A DNA stretch of 54,512 nt from Taibaiella sp. Its GTDB lineage: Bacteria > Bacteroidota > Bacteroidia > Chitinophagales > Chitinophagaceae. Location: assembly GCA_019739295.1 (NCBI GenBank), contig JAHHDV010000025.1, positions 1 through 54,512 on the forward strand, read 5' to 3'. A program made the translations under genes and the position numbers. Positions 30,376 to 40,426 of this stretch are shown here, in pieces. Each line of letters starts with the position of its first letter. The stretch's first letter is position 1. The notes under the pieces are model-generated. The model was not told where the DNA came from. It searched no databases and saw only the letters and a list, made by a program, of their open reading frames with translations.

Positions 30376-30695
30376 GAAATTAAAGAATGAATAGAAATTG
30401 ATTAAGGTTTCAAATATAATGCTTCTGGGAATGTCGCAGTTTGCATCAATTATAAATTTAAAAAAATGTGGAAAATCACCATTCAAATCCGGACCGATTT
30501 AAAATGGCGATGAATTCATAGAACACCATTCATTCTATTGATTATATCAATATTTTTTACCATTTTAAATAGAAATAATCTATACTATATTCAGTTTTTA
30601 AGTTTGAAAAACAGAAGGAAAATATGATATTTTGTTATACAAATAGTTATGCAACTGCTGTTTGCATATTCATCACCTTCTAAAATATTACTTGT
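30376..30695. other. Divergent intergenic region upstream of catalase
   Basis: 320 AT-rich bases between divergent genes; the in-frame N-terminal extension of the arginase-family gene covers 30376-30486 but is judged non-coding. A candidate catalase promoter lies at 30603-30634. No OxyR-like dyad was recognised by eye. Confidence 0.5.
30603..30634 (+). promoter_or_regulatory. Putative catalase promoter
   Basis: TTTG at 30603-30606 and TATTTTG at 30628-30634 with a 21-base spacer, close to the Bacteroidetes consensus but one base short in the -7 box. It lies 62 bases before the start codon. Confidence 0.4.
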
Positions 30696-32189
30696 ATGAG
30701 CGAAAAAAAGAAATTGACCACAGCGTCAGGGATACCCTATTATTATTATGAGGACACCATGAGCGCCGGACCCCGGGGTCCTTTACTGCTTCAGGACTTT
30801 ATCCTCCATGAGAAAATGGCACATTTCAACAGAGAAAGGATTCCCGAACGTGTAGTTCATGCCAAAGGTTCCGGGGCTTACGGCACACTTACCGTCACCC
30901 ACGATATTTCTAAATACACGAAAGTGAAAATTTTCAACCAGGTCGGAAAGAAAACAAGACTCTTCATCAGATTCTCGACTGTAGGTGGAGAAAAAGGTAG
31001 TGCAGATACAGAAAGGGACCCGAGGGGATTTGCTATCAAATTCTATACAGAAGATGGCAACTGGGATTTGGTAGGTAATAACACGCCTATATTTTTCATT
31101 AAAGATCCGAAGAAATTTTCAGACTTTATTCATACTCAGAAAAGAGATCCGTATACCAACTGCAAAAGTCCGACCATGATGTGGGACTTCTGGAGTTTGA
31201 ACCCGGAAAGTCTGCACCAGGTGATGTTCTTAATGTCCGACAGAGGGACTCCCATGGGATACAGGCATATGCATGGATTCGGTTCGCATACATTCAGTAT
31301 GCTCAATGACAAGGATGAAAGGGTCTATGTAAAGTTCCACTTCAAAACCAGACAAGGCATTAAGAATTTCACTGATGGTGAAGCCGTAAAGATGAAGGGA
31401 CAGGATCCTGATTATGCCCAACGGGATCTCCTGGAAGCCATTGATCGGGAAGAATATCCTCAATGGGATATGAAGATCCAGGTAATGACGGAGGATCAGG
31501 CCAGGAATTACAAATTTAATCCTTTCGACCTGACCAAAACATGGTCTCAAAAAGAGTTTCCACTCATCGATGTGGGTATGATAGAACTGAATGAAAATCC
31601 TCAAAACTATTTTGCAGAGGTAGAGCAGGCAGCATTTGCCCCTGCACACGTTATAGATGGCATTAGTTATTCCCCGGACAAAATGCTTCAAGGCAGGATT
31701 CTTTCCTACCCGGATGCGCACAGGTACAGGTTAGGCGTGAATTATGAGCAAATCCCTGTCAATAAATGCCCGTTTGCGGTGCACAATTACGAAAGAGACG
31801 GAATGATGAGAATGGATGGCAATGGAGGGAAAATGCCTAATTATGCCCCGAATAGTTTTGATGATATAGAAAAAGATGAAGCCTATAAGCAACCTGCCTG
31901 GGTACTGGATAACCAGATTGCAGACTGGTATGACAGGAATGCCCCCGGGGAAGATGATCATTACTCCCAGCCGGGAATCTTCTATAGAGAAGTGCTCAGT
32001 GAACAAGACAAGAAGAACCTCATCAGCAACATAACGGGTGCTATGCAAGGTATTGAAGGACCCAAAAAAGACGAGATCGTGAATCGCCAGTTATGTCACT
32101 TCTTCAGGGCTGATATCGGATTGGGAATGGCTATAGCCAGTGGTCTCGGTATCCAGATAGACCCTGCCGGCATGGCTCCTCATGCATAA
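30696..32189 (+). CDS. katA: Monofunctional haem catalase
   Basis: A 497-residue catalase that converts hydrogen peroxide to water and oxygen. Catalytic His55 lies in ERVVHAKGSG and Asn128 in LVGNNTPIFF. The proximal haem ligand is Tyr338 in RILSYPDAHRYRLG. The length and the absence of a flavodoxin-like C-terminal domain place it among the small-subunit catalases. There is no signal peptide, so it is cytoplasmic. It is a single gene with a candidate promoter upstream and a strong terminator downstream. Its upstream neighbour is divergent. Peroxide-inducible control would be usual but cannot be seen here. Confidence 0.96.
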   Translation: MSEKKKLTTASGIPYYYYEDTMSAGPRGPLLLQDFILHEKMAHFNRERIPERVVHAKGSGAYGTLTVTHDISKYTKVKIFNQVGKKTRLFIRFSTVGGEKGSADTERDPRGFAIKFYTEDGNWDLVGNNTPIFFIKDPKKFSDFIHTQKRDPYTNCKSPTMMWDFWSLNPESLHQVMFLMSDRGTPMGYRHMHGFGSHTFSMLNDKDERVYVKFHFKTRQGIKNFTDGEAVKMKGQDPDYAQRDLLEAIDREEYPQWDMKIQVMTEDQARNYKFNPFDLTKTWSQKEFPLIDVGMIELNENPQNYFAEVEQAAFAPAHVIDGISYSPDKMLQGRILSYPDAHRYRLGVNYEQIPVNKCPFAVHNYERDGMMRMDGNGGKMPNYAPNSFDDIEKDEAYKQPAWVLDNQIADWYDRNAPGEDDHYSQPGIFYREVLSEQDKKNLISNITGAMQGIEGPKKDEIVNRQLCHFFRADIGLGMAIASGLGIQIDPAGMAPHA

Positions 32190-32204
32190 GTCATGTAGCT
32201 AAAG

Positions 32205-32239
32205 AAAGGGCCTTGATTACAAGAACCAAGGCCCTTTTT
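32205..32239. terminator. Bidirectional terminator between catalase and the flavoenzyme gene
   Basis: AAAGGGCCTTG pairs with CAAGGCCCTTT around an 11-base loop and is followed by T residues. It sits between two convergent genes; the stop codon of the minus-strand gene touches it. Confidence 0.78.
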
Positions 32240-33489
32240 CATGATGGCATTCCCTGCCCGCTTTCGATCATATAGGCAAGATTCCGAACGATATTGGTAT
32301 GCTTTTTGACAAAAGGATTCGTTTCGTCCCATACATACCCTGCCAGGACGGCACAGACCTTTCGCTTCACATCTGGATTCTCCGGTTTATGGAAAAATAA
32401 TGTCTGTAGATTTCCCGTATACCACTCTCTGACATAAGTAGAGAATACATCCACGCCCCTTCTCATATATTCGGCGTAATCCTTTTCCCAATCTATAGGT
32501 TCACCCTTGATTTGCCTCCAGGCCAGCTTGGCGGAAAGAATCCCGGACTCTGTAGCGAAGCAAACACCTGAGCTGAATACCGGATCTAAAAACTCTGCAC
32601 TATTCCCCGTCAGTGCAAACCCGGGACCATACATTCTGGACACATTCGTGGAATAATTACTCAACCGGATCGGCTCGAATAGAAATGGCAGATCACCGTA
32701 CCGCTCCTTGTAATAATCTGAACTCAGGATCGCCTTTCGCAATGCGGCTGCATTGTCCTGGTTTTCGTCCAGCGATTCTATGAATGCAGTATTGGCTACA
32801 ATCCCCAGGCTGGTATGACCATTTGAAAATGGAATTACCCATAACCAGACTTCTGTATCCAGCACATCAAAAGAGATCAGCGTACCTTCCTGGCCTGCTG
32901 CACGTGTAGTATCTGCAACATGAGAAAAAATAGCTGAATGCGGACTCAGCTTAGAAGGTGCATCCAGATGAAGCAATCGGGGAAGAACCCTGCCGTATCC
33001 ACTGCAATCAATCAGGAACCTGGCATGAACCTGTCTTTCTGTACCATCCTTCATTTGAATGGTGGTATAGGAATCACTACCCTCGAACTTTACATCCGTA
33101 ACCGCTGATTCGAACCAGACGGGTACACCTTTTTTCTGGATTTCTTCGACCATTGCCAGGTCAAAATCTGCACGGGGAACCTGCCAAGTATAATCCCATC
33201 CTTGCCCGTATTTGTCCGAAAAATCAAAAATACAGGATTGTGCTCCCCTGATAAACCTTGCTCCCGGTTTTACCTCAAAACCTTTTTCTTGCAGGGCCGG
33301 AAGCAACCCGGCTTCATCAAAGTGGTCCATAACCCTGGGGATCAGGCTCTCCCCTACCACTATCCTGGGAAATGTTGATCTCTCTACTACTAAAATACGG
33401 GCGCCTTGCTGCTGCAAATATCCTGCAGCCACGCATCCTGAAGGTCCTGCGCCTATGATCAGAATATCATATTCTTCCGTAGTATTCAT
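32239..33489 (-). CDS. Flavin-dependent halogenase-like oxidoreductase of the pigment locus
   Basis: A 416-residue FAD enzyme. The Rossmann motif GAGPSGCVAAGYL (residues 13-25) binds FAD. VVGESLIPR (~44-52) and GNSAEFLDPVFSSGVCFA (~290) are typical of the flavin-dependent halogenase / geranylgeranyl-reductase-like superfamily. The halogenase signature Trp-x-Trp-x-Ile-Pro is present as WLWVIP (~214). Enzymes of this type sit beside tyrosine ammonia-lyase in many flexirubin gene clusters, where chlorination or hydroxylation of the aromatic head is the expected role. It diverges from the ammonia-lyase operon with a 117-base gap. Halogenation is inference: the motif alone does not prove it. Confidence 0.83.
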   Translation of the reverse strand: MNTTEEYDILIIGAGPSGCVAAGYLQQQGARILVVERSTFPRIVVGESLIPRVMDHFDEAGLLPALQEKGFEVKPGARFIRGAQSCIFDFSDKYGQGWDYTWQVPRADFDLAMVEEIQKKGVPVWFESAVTDVKFEGSDSYTTIQMKDGTERQVHARFLIDCSGYGRVLPRLLHLDAPSKLSPHSAIFSHVADTTRAAGQEGTLISFDVLDTEVWLWVIPFSNGHTSLGIVANTAFIESLDENQDNAAALRKAILSSDYYKERYGDLPFLFEPIRLSNYSTNVSRMYGPGFALTGNSAEFLDPVFSSGVCFATESGILSAKLAWRQIKGEPIDWEKDYAEYMRRGVDVFSTYVREWYTGNLQTLFFHKPENPDVKRKVCAVLAGYVWDETNPFVKKHTNIVRNLAYMIESGQGMPS

Positions 33490-33566
33490 AAAGTATTGAT
33501 TAATTTTTAAAAAGGATAAAGCTAATTACGGCATCAAATGTATAAATAATATAAACAATAAAAATG

Positions 33567-33574
33567 TAACTTTG
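33567..33574 (+). promoter_or_regulatory. Putative -7 element of the pigment operon (TAACTTTG)
   Basis: Matches TAnnTTTG 32 bases before the ammonia-lyase start. No clear -33 box; the upstream sequence is A/T-rich. Confidence 0.42.
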
Positions 33575-33606
33575 CAGCTTTCAAATAAATTTTCAGCATT
33601 CTAAGA

Positions 33607-35136
33607 ATGTTAACGATACACCCTTATCTTTCTTTATCCTCTTTTAAAGAAATTTTAGTTTCTGAAGAGCCGATAACGTTTAGTGACACCATACCTGACA
33701 AAGTGGAAGAGAGCTTTCAGTTTCTTAAAGCTTTTGCTATTGATAAAGTCATATATGGTGTGAATACCGGATTTGGTCCCATGGCTCAATATAAGATTCC
33801 GGAAAAAGACCTTAATGCATTACAGTATAACCTGATACGTTCCCATTGTACGGGAATGGGTACTCCGCTGGAACCGTTACACATCAAAGCCGCTGTTCTG
33901 GCCAGGATACAAAGTCTGAGCCAGGGGTACTCAGGTGTACATATCTCTGTATTATACCTGATGAAGGAGTTCATCAACCGCAATATGCTACCCGTCATTT
34001 ACCAGCATGGAGGTGTAGGGGCCAGCGGAGACCTGGTTCAGCTGGCACACCTGGCGTTGACGCTGATTGGCGAAGGCGAGGTCTTATATCAGGGAAAGGT
34101 ACGTCCTACACAAGAGGTTTTCGCTGAAGAAGGGTTACGACCTGTTGAGATCCACCTGAGAGAAGGACTGGCATTGATGAACGGCACTTCTGTAATGTCG
34201 GGGATCGGTATCGTGAACAGCATGGAAGCAGGAAGATTACTGGAATTATCGATAGCTGCATCTTGTGCCATAAATGAAATAGTAGCGGCCTATGACGATC
34301 ATTTCTCCCAGGAATTAAATGCCGCCAAGTTACATCCTGCGCAGCAGGATGTAGCAGAAATGATGCGCCGGCACCTGAGCGACAGCCGGCGTATCAGGAA
34401 AAGAGATGATCATCTGTACAAAACCCAGGAAGAAGAAGTTTTTAAAGACAAGGTCCAGGAATATTATTCTGTCAGGTGTGTACCCCAGATATTGGGGCCT
34501 GTGCTGGAAACGATCAGGGGAGTAGAAAGAACCTTGGAGCAGGAGATCAACTCAGCAAATGATAATCCTATTGTAGACGTGAACCACCAACAGGTATTCC
34601 ACGGTGGAAATTTTCATGGCGATTTCATCTCGCTGGAAATGGACAAGCTGAAACTTGTGGTGACTAAACTGACCATACTGGCAGAACGGCAACTTAATTA
34701 TTTATTGAATCATAAGATTAATGATGTGCTTCCGCCATTTGTAAACAGGGGAAGGCCGGGATTGAACTTCGGCATGCAGGGGGCACAGTTTACCGCTACC
34801 TCGACCACAGCCGAAAGCCAGACATTGTCCCAATCCATGTACATCCACTCCATCCCGAATAATAATGACAACCAGGATGTAGTGAGTATGGGGACCAATG
34901 CTGCATTGCTCACTTCCAGAGTGATCGACAATGCATTTGACGTATTGACCATTGAATGGATCACCATCATTCAGGCTGTTGACATCTTGGCTATCCAGGA
35001 CAAGATCTCTTCCAGGACACTTGCTTATTATCATTCTATACGGCAACGAATACCGGAATCGGTTGAAGACGTCGCATTATTTCCTTATCTGAAAGCAATA
35101 AAAGAATTATTTAAAAACCTTAGGTTTCAACCTTAA
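33607..35136 (+). CDS. Tyrosine ammonia-lyase (aromatic amino acid lyase)
   Basis: A 509-residue MIO enzyme. Ala139-Ser140-Gly141 in GGVGASGDLVQLAHLAL forms the methylidene-imidazolone cofactor. YGVNTGFGPMAQY and LIRSHCTGMG (Ser79-His80) form the substrate pocket. NDNPIVDV, FHGGNFHG and NNNDNQDVVSMG are family blocks. The sequence closely follows my memory of the Flavobacterium johnsoniae tyrosine ammonia-lyase, a flexirubin-cluster enzyme, more than that of histidine ammonia-lyases. It deaminates tyrosine to 4-hydroxycinnamate, the starter for aryl-polyene pigments. It is the first gene of an operon with FabG, ketosynthase, ACP, acyltransferase and dehydratase; the gap to FabG is 11 bases. 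Confidence 0.9.
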   Translation: MLTIHPYLSLSSFKEILVSEEPITFSDTIPDKVEESFQFLKAFAIDKVIYGVNTGFGPMAQYKIPEKDLNALQYNLIRSHCTGMGTPLEPLHIKAAVLARIQSLSQGYSGVHISVLYLMKEFINRNMLPVIYQHGGVGASGDLVQLAHLALTLIGEGEVLYQGKVRPTQEVFAEEGLRPVEIHLREGLALMNGTSVMSGIGIVNSMEAGRLLELSIAASCAINEIVAAYDDHFSQELNAAKLHPAQQDVAEMMRRHLSDSRRIRKRDDHLYKTQEEEVFKDKVQEYYSVRCVPQILGPVLETIRGVERTLEQEINSANDNPIVDVNHQQVFHGGNFHGDFISLEMDKLKLVVTKLTILAERQLNYLLNHKINDVLPPFVNRGRPGLNFGMQGAQFTATSTTAESQTLSQSMYIHSIPNNNDNQDVVSMGTNAALLTSRVIDNAFDVLTIEWITIIQAVDILAIQDKISSRTLAYYHSIRQRIPESVEDVALFPYLKAIKELFKNLRFQP

Positions 35137-35147
35137 AAAATATCCGG

Positions 35148-35882
35148 ATGATGAAATGCGCCTTAATCACAGGTGGTTCCAGAGGAATAGGCAGAGCTGT
35201 GAGTATTCAATTAGCCAGGGATCTGAATTACCATATTTTAATCAACTATCAGTCTAATCAGGAAGCGGCTTTAGCTACGCTTGCCGATATAGAAGGAAAC
35301 GGGGGCAGTGCAGAACTGATCCGGTTTGATGTAGGCAACCGGCAGGAGACACATCAGGCGCTCAATCAATGGCAGGATACACATCCTGATCTGCAGGTGG
35401 AGGTTATTGTCAACAATGCCGGTATCACCAGAGACGGATTGTTTATGTGGATGGAGCCTGCAGACTGGGACCAGGTCATCCGGACCAGTCTCAACGGGTT
35501 CTATAATATTACCAGTTTCTTTATGCAGAAAATGCTGCACCGGAAATATGGCCGTATCATCAACATGGTCTCCATATCCGGTGTAAAAGGTACTGCCGGG
35601 CAGGTCAATTACTCTGCTGCCAAAGCTGCCCTTGTAGGAGCTACCAAAGCGCTTGCCCAGGAAGTAGCCAAAAGAAATATTACGGTCAATGCCGTTGCTC
35701 CGGGATACATCAGGACCGACATGACGGCATCGCTTGACGAAAAAGAATTAAAGAAGAACATCCCGGCCAATAGGTTTGGAGAAGCCGAAGAAGTGGCTGA
35801 TCTCGTATCCTTCCTGGCTTCTCCCAAAGCTTCCTATATTAATGGAGAAGTGATCAATATTAACGGAGGACTATATTCTTAA
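35148..35882 (+). CDS. fabG: 3-oxoacyl-ACP reductase (FabG type) of the pigment operon
   Basis: A 244-residue short-chain dehydrogenase. It has TGGSRGIGRA for NADP(H) binding, NNAGITRD, catalytic Ser in SISGVKG, the Tyr-x3-Lys pair in YSAAKAA, and the C-terminal INGEVININGGLY. It would reduce beta-keto groups during elongation of the hydroxycinnamoyl starter. It is translationally close to both neighbours (11 and 15 bases), which supports one operon. A second, primary-metabolism FabG is presumably elsewhere in the genome. The first two codons are both Met; either may start. Confidence 0.92.
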   Translation: MMKCALITGGSRGIGRAVSIQLARDLNYHILINYQSNQEAALATLADIEGNGGSAELIRFDVGNRQETHQALNQWQDTHPDLQVEVIVNNAGITRDGLFMWMEPADWDQVIRTSLNGFYNITSFFMQKMLHRKYGRIINMVSISGVKGTAGQVNYSAAKAALVGATKALAQEVAKRNITVNAVAPGYIRTDMTASLDEKELKKNIPANRFGEAEEVADLVSFLASPKASYINGEVININGGLYS

Positions 35883-35897
35883 TCATATCTTTAATTT

Positions 35898-37126
35898 ATG
35901 AACAGAAGAGTTGTTATCACAGGGATGGGGATCTATTCCTGTATTGGAACAGGCCTTGAAGAAGTCACGCAGTCATTGAAGAACGGTACTTCGGGGATCA
36001 GTTTCGATGAAGAAAGGAAAGCATTCGGTTTTCAATCAGCATTAACCGGTACCGTACCCAAACCCGATATTAAAAACCTTCTTTCCCGGAGGCAAAGGAT
36101 CAGTATAGGGGAAGAGACAGAATATGCTTATATGGCTTTCATTCAGGCTGTGGAGCAGGCTGGGATTGACCAGTCCTATTTCCAGGAAAATGAAGTAGGG
36201 ATACTGTTTGGCAATGATTCTGTATCCAGGGGAGTCATCGAATCTACCGACCTGGTCAGGGAGAAAAAAGATACGGCCTTAATAGGTAGCGGTGCGATAT
36301 TCAAATCTATGAATTCCACTGTCACCATGAACCTCGCCACTATTTTCGAATTGAAAGGTGTAAATATGACCATCAGTGCAGCCTGTGCCAGTGGCTCACA
36401 TGCCATAGGTCTCGGATTTCTGCTGATTCAAAATGGCATGCAGGACATGATCGTCTGCGGAGGAGCCCAGGAGATCAATAAATATGGGATGGCAAGTTTC
36501 GATGGTCTTGGTGTATTCGCACCGGACAATGGAGATCCGGCCAGGGCCTGCCGGCCTTTTGATGCCGGCCGTACAGGATTGGTGCCAAGCGGTGGCGGTG
36601 CAGCATTAGTATTAGAGAGTTACGAATCAGCCACAGCCCGGGGTGCTGACATCATAGCAGAAGTAAAAGGATATGGATTTTCCTCTAACGGCGGACATAT
36701 CTCAACGCCCAATGTGGACGGACCGGCGTTGGCAATGCGCAGGGCCTTAATGCAAGCCGGTCTTGATCCTAAGGATATTGCATATATCAATGCCCATGCT
36801 ACCTCCACTCCGGTAGGAGATGCCAATGAAGCAAAAGCGATACAGGAAGTTTTTTGGAGCGCATCATCCATACATCAGTTCTACCAAATCTATGACCGGC
36901 CATGAATGCTGGATGGCCGGGGCATCAGAGGTCATTTATTCTATCCTGATGATGAAAAAACGGGTTTATAGCACCCAATATTAACTTTGATACACCTGAT
37001 GAATCTTCCCGGGGATTGAATATTGTGAAGGACACAATTTATAGAAAATTTGAAGTATTTTTGTCGAATTCTTTTGGCTTCGGAGGCACCAACTCCGCCA
37101 TTGTGATTAAAAATATTCCATCTTAA
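35898..37126 (+). CDS. Beta-ketoacyl-ACP synthase (KAS II-like), two apparent frameshifts
   Basis: A 408-residue condensing enzyme once two homopolymer insertions are removed: six T instead of five near 36855, and six A instead of five near 36957. The right mirror copy has the shorter runs and stays open. The triad is Cys163 in SAACASGSHAIG, His300 in NAHATSTPVGD and a second His in STKSMTGHE. It would extend the aryl starter with malonyl-ACP. No separate chain-length factor follows, although aryl-polyene clusters often have one. The mirrored region starts inside this gene at 36515. Confidence 0.9.
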
Positions 37127-37140
37127 GAAAACAGATCAAA

Positions 37141-37372
37141 GTGATTGCAGATAAAATAAACCAGATATTAGTAGAAGAGTTTGAAATAGAAGAAGATATC
37201 ATTTCACCAGAAAAAAAATATGAAAAACACGCTGGAACTGGACAGCCTGGATTATGTGGACCTGGTCGTGATCATTGAATCTAATTTTGGTGTCAAACTG
37301 ACAGAAGCGGACTTTAGCAATATCGATACTTTCCAAGATTTCTACCAACTTATCGAACAAAAAAGAGCATAA
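37141..37372 (+). CDS. Acyl carrier protein of the pigment operon (one apparent frameshift)
   Basis: A 76-residue ACP starting at GTG, 14 bases after the ketosynthase. The phosphopantetheine serine is in LDSLDYVDLV. Acidic four-helix composition fits. An eighth A near 37211-37218 breaks the frame; the mirror copy at 53658-53888 has seven A and is open. As a separate carrier from the primary fatty-acid ACP, it would hold the growing aryl-polyene chain. Confidence 0.87.
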
Positions 37373-37381
37373 ATTTCCACT

Positions 37382-38257
37382 ATGGCTCAATGGGATGGAC
37401 AATCCAAAGGAAATCTGCTGGGATATAGAATCTTTGTATTTTTTATTAAAAAATCGGGTATCCGGATTGCTTACGGGTTGCTGGTCTTTGTGGCCCTTTA
37501 CTATTTCCTTACTGCCTGGAAGAGCAATAGGTCATCATTTTATTATTTTCGTCACCGGCAGGGTTACTCTTTGCTCAAATCCATAGGAAGCATATATCGG
37601 CATTACTTCGTATTCGGGCAGGTACTGATCGATAAGGTAGCGATACGTGCAGGTCTTTTGGACCGCTATACATTCGAATTTGACGGTATCGAACATTTTA
37701 AAACAGGTATTTTCGGATCAGAAAGGGGGGATCCTCATTTCTGCACATTTAGGTAATTTCGAAGTAGCTGACAGGTTCCTGGATGCCATAGATCTTCACT
37801 GTAAGATCAATCTGGTAACGTCGGATTTAGAGCATTCCGCTATCAAGAATTATCTGGAAAGTGTGACCCGGCCTGCATCCACGAATTATATTATCATCAG
37901 GGAAAACCTGAGTCATATATTTGAGATCAATAGTGCTTTATTAAAAAACGAACTCATCTGCCTGACCGGCGACAGGTACTTCGAAGGTAATAAATGCCTG
38001 GAAGCAGAACTTTTAGGTGCTCCTGCATTATTTCCTTCCGGCCCCTTCCTCATCGCATCCAAGATGAAAGTCCCTATCGTCTTCGTATATGTAATGAAAG
38101 AAAAAGGCCTTCATTATCATTTCTATGCCAGGCTGGCGGGACAGGTCGGAAGCAGAGACCCTCAGGCATTATTGGAAAAAATATACAGAAAGCGTATCTT
38201 CCATGATGAAAAGATATCCTTACCAGTGGTTTAAACTTTTTTCAATTTTGGAAATAA
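37382..38257 (+). CDS. Lysophospholipid acyltransferase (LpxL/HtrB-like), frameshifted
   Basis: About 290 residues after removing three single-base insertions found only in this arm (near 37698, 38178 and 38235). It begins MAQWDGQSKGNLLGYRIF and has one N-terminal membrane segment (GIRIAYGLLVFVALYYFL). The acyltransferase His-x4-Glu motif appears as SAHLGNFE near residue 120. The repaired end reads YQWFNFFQFWK. LpxL-like enzymes acylate lipids at the inner membrane; in flexirubin or aryl-polyene clusters they are proposed to attach the polyene acid to its lipid partner. It follows the ACP by 9 bases. Confidence 0.85.
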
Positions 38258-38292
38258 TAACACCCTGATTTATAATTATTTAAATTATTGTT

Positions 38293-38713
38293 TTGAAGAT
38301 CCAGTGCCCCATATTTGATACAGAATTTTGTACGTTCCTTAATTCCGCATGATCACCCGTTTCTTATGGTAGACTGCCTTATTCAGTTTACTCCCGATAG
38401 TGCTACTTCACAATGGGAGATACAGGCCGGTAATATTTTTGTTACGGATGGAGGAATGATGGATAGTTACGGATTGATGGAACATATTGCCCAAACAGCG
38501 GCACTCCACAAAGGATATGAATACTATCTTGATGATAGGCAGCCACCGGTGGGTTACCTGGCGGAGATCAAAAAAACAACCTTTCTTCGCCTGCCGGAGC
38601 TGGAGGAAGAAGTGTCCACACACATCAGGATCATCAGCGAATTCAATGGTATCTCCATGATCGAATTTACATCCTATATCCATGACCAGCAAATAGCCCA
38701 TGGAAATTTTTAA
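38293..38713 (+). CDS. 3-hydroxyacyl-ACP dehydratase (hot-dog, FabZ/ApeP-like), frameshifted
   Basis: About 139 residues from a TTG start; the frame is restored by removing one T near 38327. SLIPHDHPFLMVD holds the family histidine, and EHIAQTAALHKGY is the long central helix of hot-dog dehydratases. It would dehydrate hydroxyacyl intermediates to build the conjugated polyene. The exact end is uncertain: this arm has five T before the stop at 38711-38713, the other arm has four, which extends the protein six residues to a stop at 38729-38731. It is the last gene of the operon and converges on the lipoprotein gene. Confidence 0.82.
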
Positions 38714-38737
38714 GACATTTACGAAAACCTGATTTCT

Positions 38738-39297
38738 TTACCGCTTCAGTATCTTTTCGGCAAAACTGTCCTCTGCATTTGCTTTGATAGGAATCACCTG
38801 GTCTAATACATCGTTCGGCACAGTAATGGAAAGAATGTATTGCTGTATCTTCCATCTGTCATTTTCTTTTACCAGTAACTCCTGATCCTCTGCAGAGTTT
38901 CATCTGTGTCAGCAGCAGTTCATCAAACCAGGCAATATCCTGGCGGGTATGGATATAAATATGGCGGTCTATGGACCGGAAGTTCCATGCTTTTCCTTTT
39001 TCAAAGTACGGGCGGGCATAATCCATAAATTGGTTTTTATGCCATCGCTCACCTGCTTCGGTTCCGGTAAAAACCGCATCCTCCCGGTACAAATCAAAAT
39101 ATCTGTTAAAATCGGCTTCAGCTGCCGCCTGATTCAATTCGTCCAATACCGATATAATAGCCAGGCTATCCTGGTTTAGAGACATAGATTCCTCTGGTCC
39201 TGCCTGCTCCGATGTGCATGAAGAAATGACAAATATCACAGAGATCAGTAAAGACCACCTGTTCACCTGGGACCAAAAAATAGCTGATGGGTTTCAT
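38738..39297 (-). CDS. NTF2-like (SnoaL-type) lipoprotein, left copy, frameshifted
   Basis: Mirror copy of 51738-52295, which is open and encodes 185 residues. Here an extra A near 38878 breaks the frame after CRGSG. Domain detail is given for the right copy. It converges on the dehydratase gene with 24 bases between stops. Confidence 0.82.
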
Positions 39298-39330
39298 GAT
39301 CGAAGTATCAATATCGTTATTTATAAGGAT

Positions 39331-39368
39331 AAAAAAGACCTGTAACCTTCCGGGATGATTACAGGTCC
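39331..39368. terminator. Terminator of the FKBP gene, left copy
   Basis: GACCTGTAA pairs with TTACAGGTC; a T run follows on the minus strand. Mirror of 51667-51704. Confidence 0.72.
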
Positions 39369-39388
39369 AAAAATAATGTATCCTTTTC

Positions 39389-40405
39389 TTATTCTATAAT
39401 ATCCAGTAACTCCACATCGAATACCAGGATACTATTGGCCGGAATGGCAGGTGTGGGGCTGTTCTTTCCATATGCCAGGGAAGAAGGGATATATAATGTC
39501 GCTTTCTGGCCCTTTTGCATACTGAGGAAACCGGCATCCCAGCCTTTGATCACTTTTCCATTACCTACCTTAAATTCAAATGGCGTCACATGATTGAATT
39601 TGGGATCTATATTAGAATCAAATACTTTTCCATCCATCAATTTGCCTGTATAATTGACCGATACCTTCTGACCAGCCTTTGGATTCGGTCCCGTTCCTTC
39701 CTGGTGAGTCACGATATAAACACCGCTTGGAAGGCGTTCCCCTTTCAGCTTATTTTTGCTCAGGTAGGCCTTTATTTCTTCTTCTTCCTGAAGGATCAGT
39801 TTTTTCCTCTTCAGCCTTTATTTCTTCCTTGGTTTTTAATATCCGTCATCTCAATCTTCCAAGTTGCATATTTCCCATTTTTCACATAAGGAGGTATAGG
39901 ATTTTTATTTTGTGCTGCAAATTCCTCAAGTGTGGTCTTAAATATGGCCACGTCACCCGGTTTCATCATCATGATCCCTTCCTTTACATCTCCCCGGTGA
40001 ACAGGCGCTTTGATATGCTCAGGTACCGGTTGATTACCATTGATTTTCTTTGTATCAAATATGAGACTATCACCCATATAGAACTGGACATGCAACAATG
40101 CGAGGTCATTTTCCTTAGCTGCTTGCTGGCTGTTTCCCTTTCTTTCGAAACGATACAGTAACCCGTTTTCTGTCTCCAGAAACCCCTGGATATTATCCGA
40201 CGTTATGATCTCATTATGGACAACCGGAGGCTTTTCGGTGCTCATCTGGTTTTTTTTGGTTTTGCTTGAGTACAGTGGCATTCAGCTTCGGATTGGATTT
40301 ATCCGCATTTACGGACTTAACCGGCTTGATGCTTTTGGGCTGTGCCACAGCTTGTCCGCTTAATGCCAGAACGGCACTTATAATGACTAGGAATCTTTTT
40401 TTCAT
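39389..40405 (-). CDS. Tandem FKBP-type peptidyl-prolyl isomerase, left copy, frameshifted
   Basis: About 337 residues after repair; mirror of 50630-51646. This arm has an extra T near 40255 and the same two linker insertions as the other arm (near 39796-39801 and 39833-39837). The first FKBP-like domain is intact here through PIPPYVKNGKYATWKIEMTDI, where the right arm is broken, so the two arms complement each other. See the right copy. Confidence 0.83.
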
Positions 40406-40426
40406 AATCTGGTTAGACTTTAATGC

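Noticed and set aside
30376..30486. N-terminal extension of the arginase-family protein
   Set aside because: The extra 37 residues do not resemble the family's N-terminus and lie in AT-rich intergenic-like sequence.
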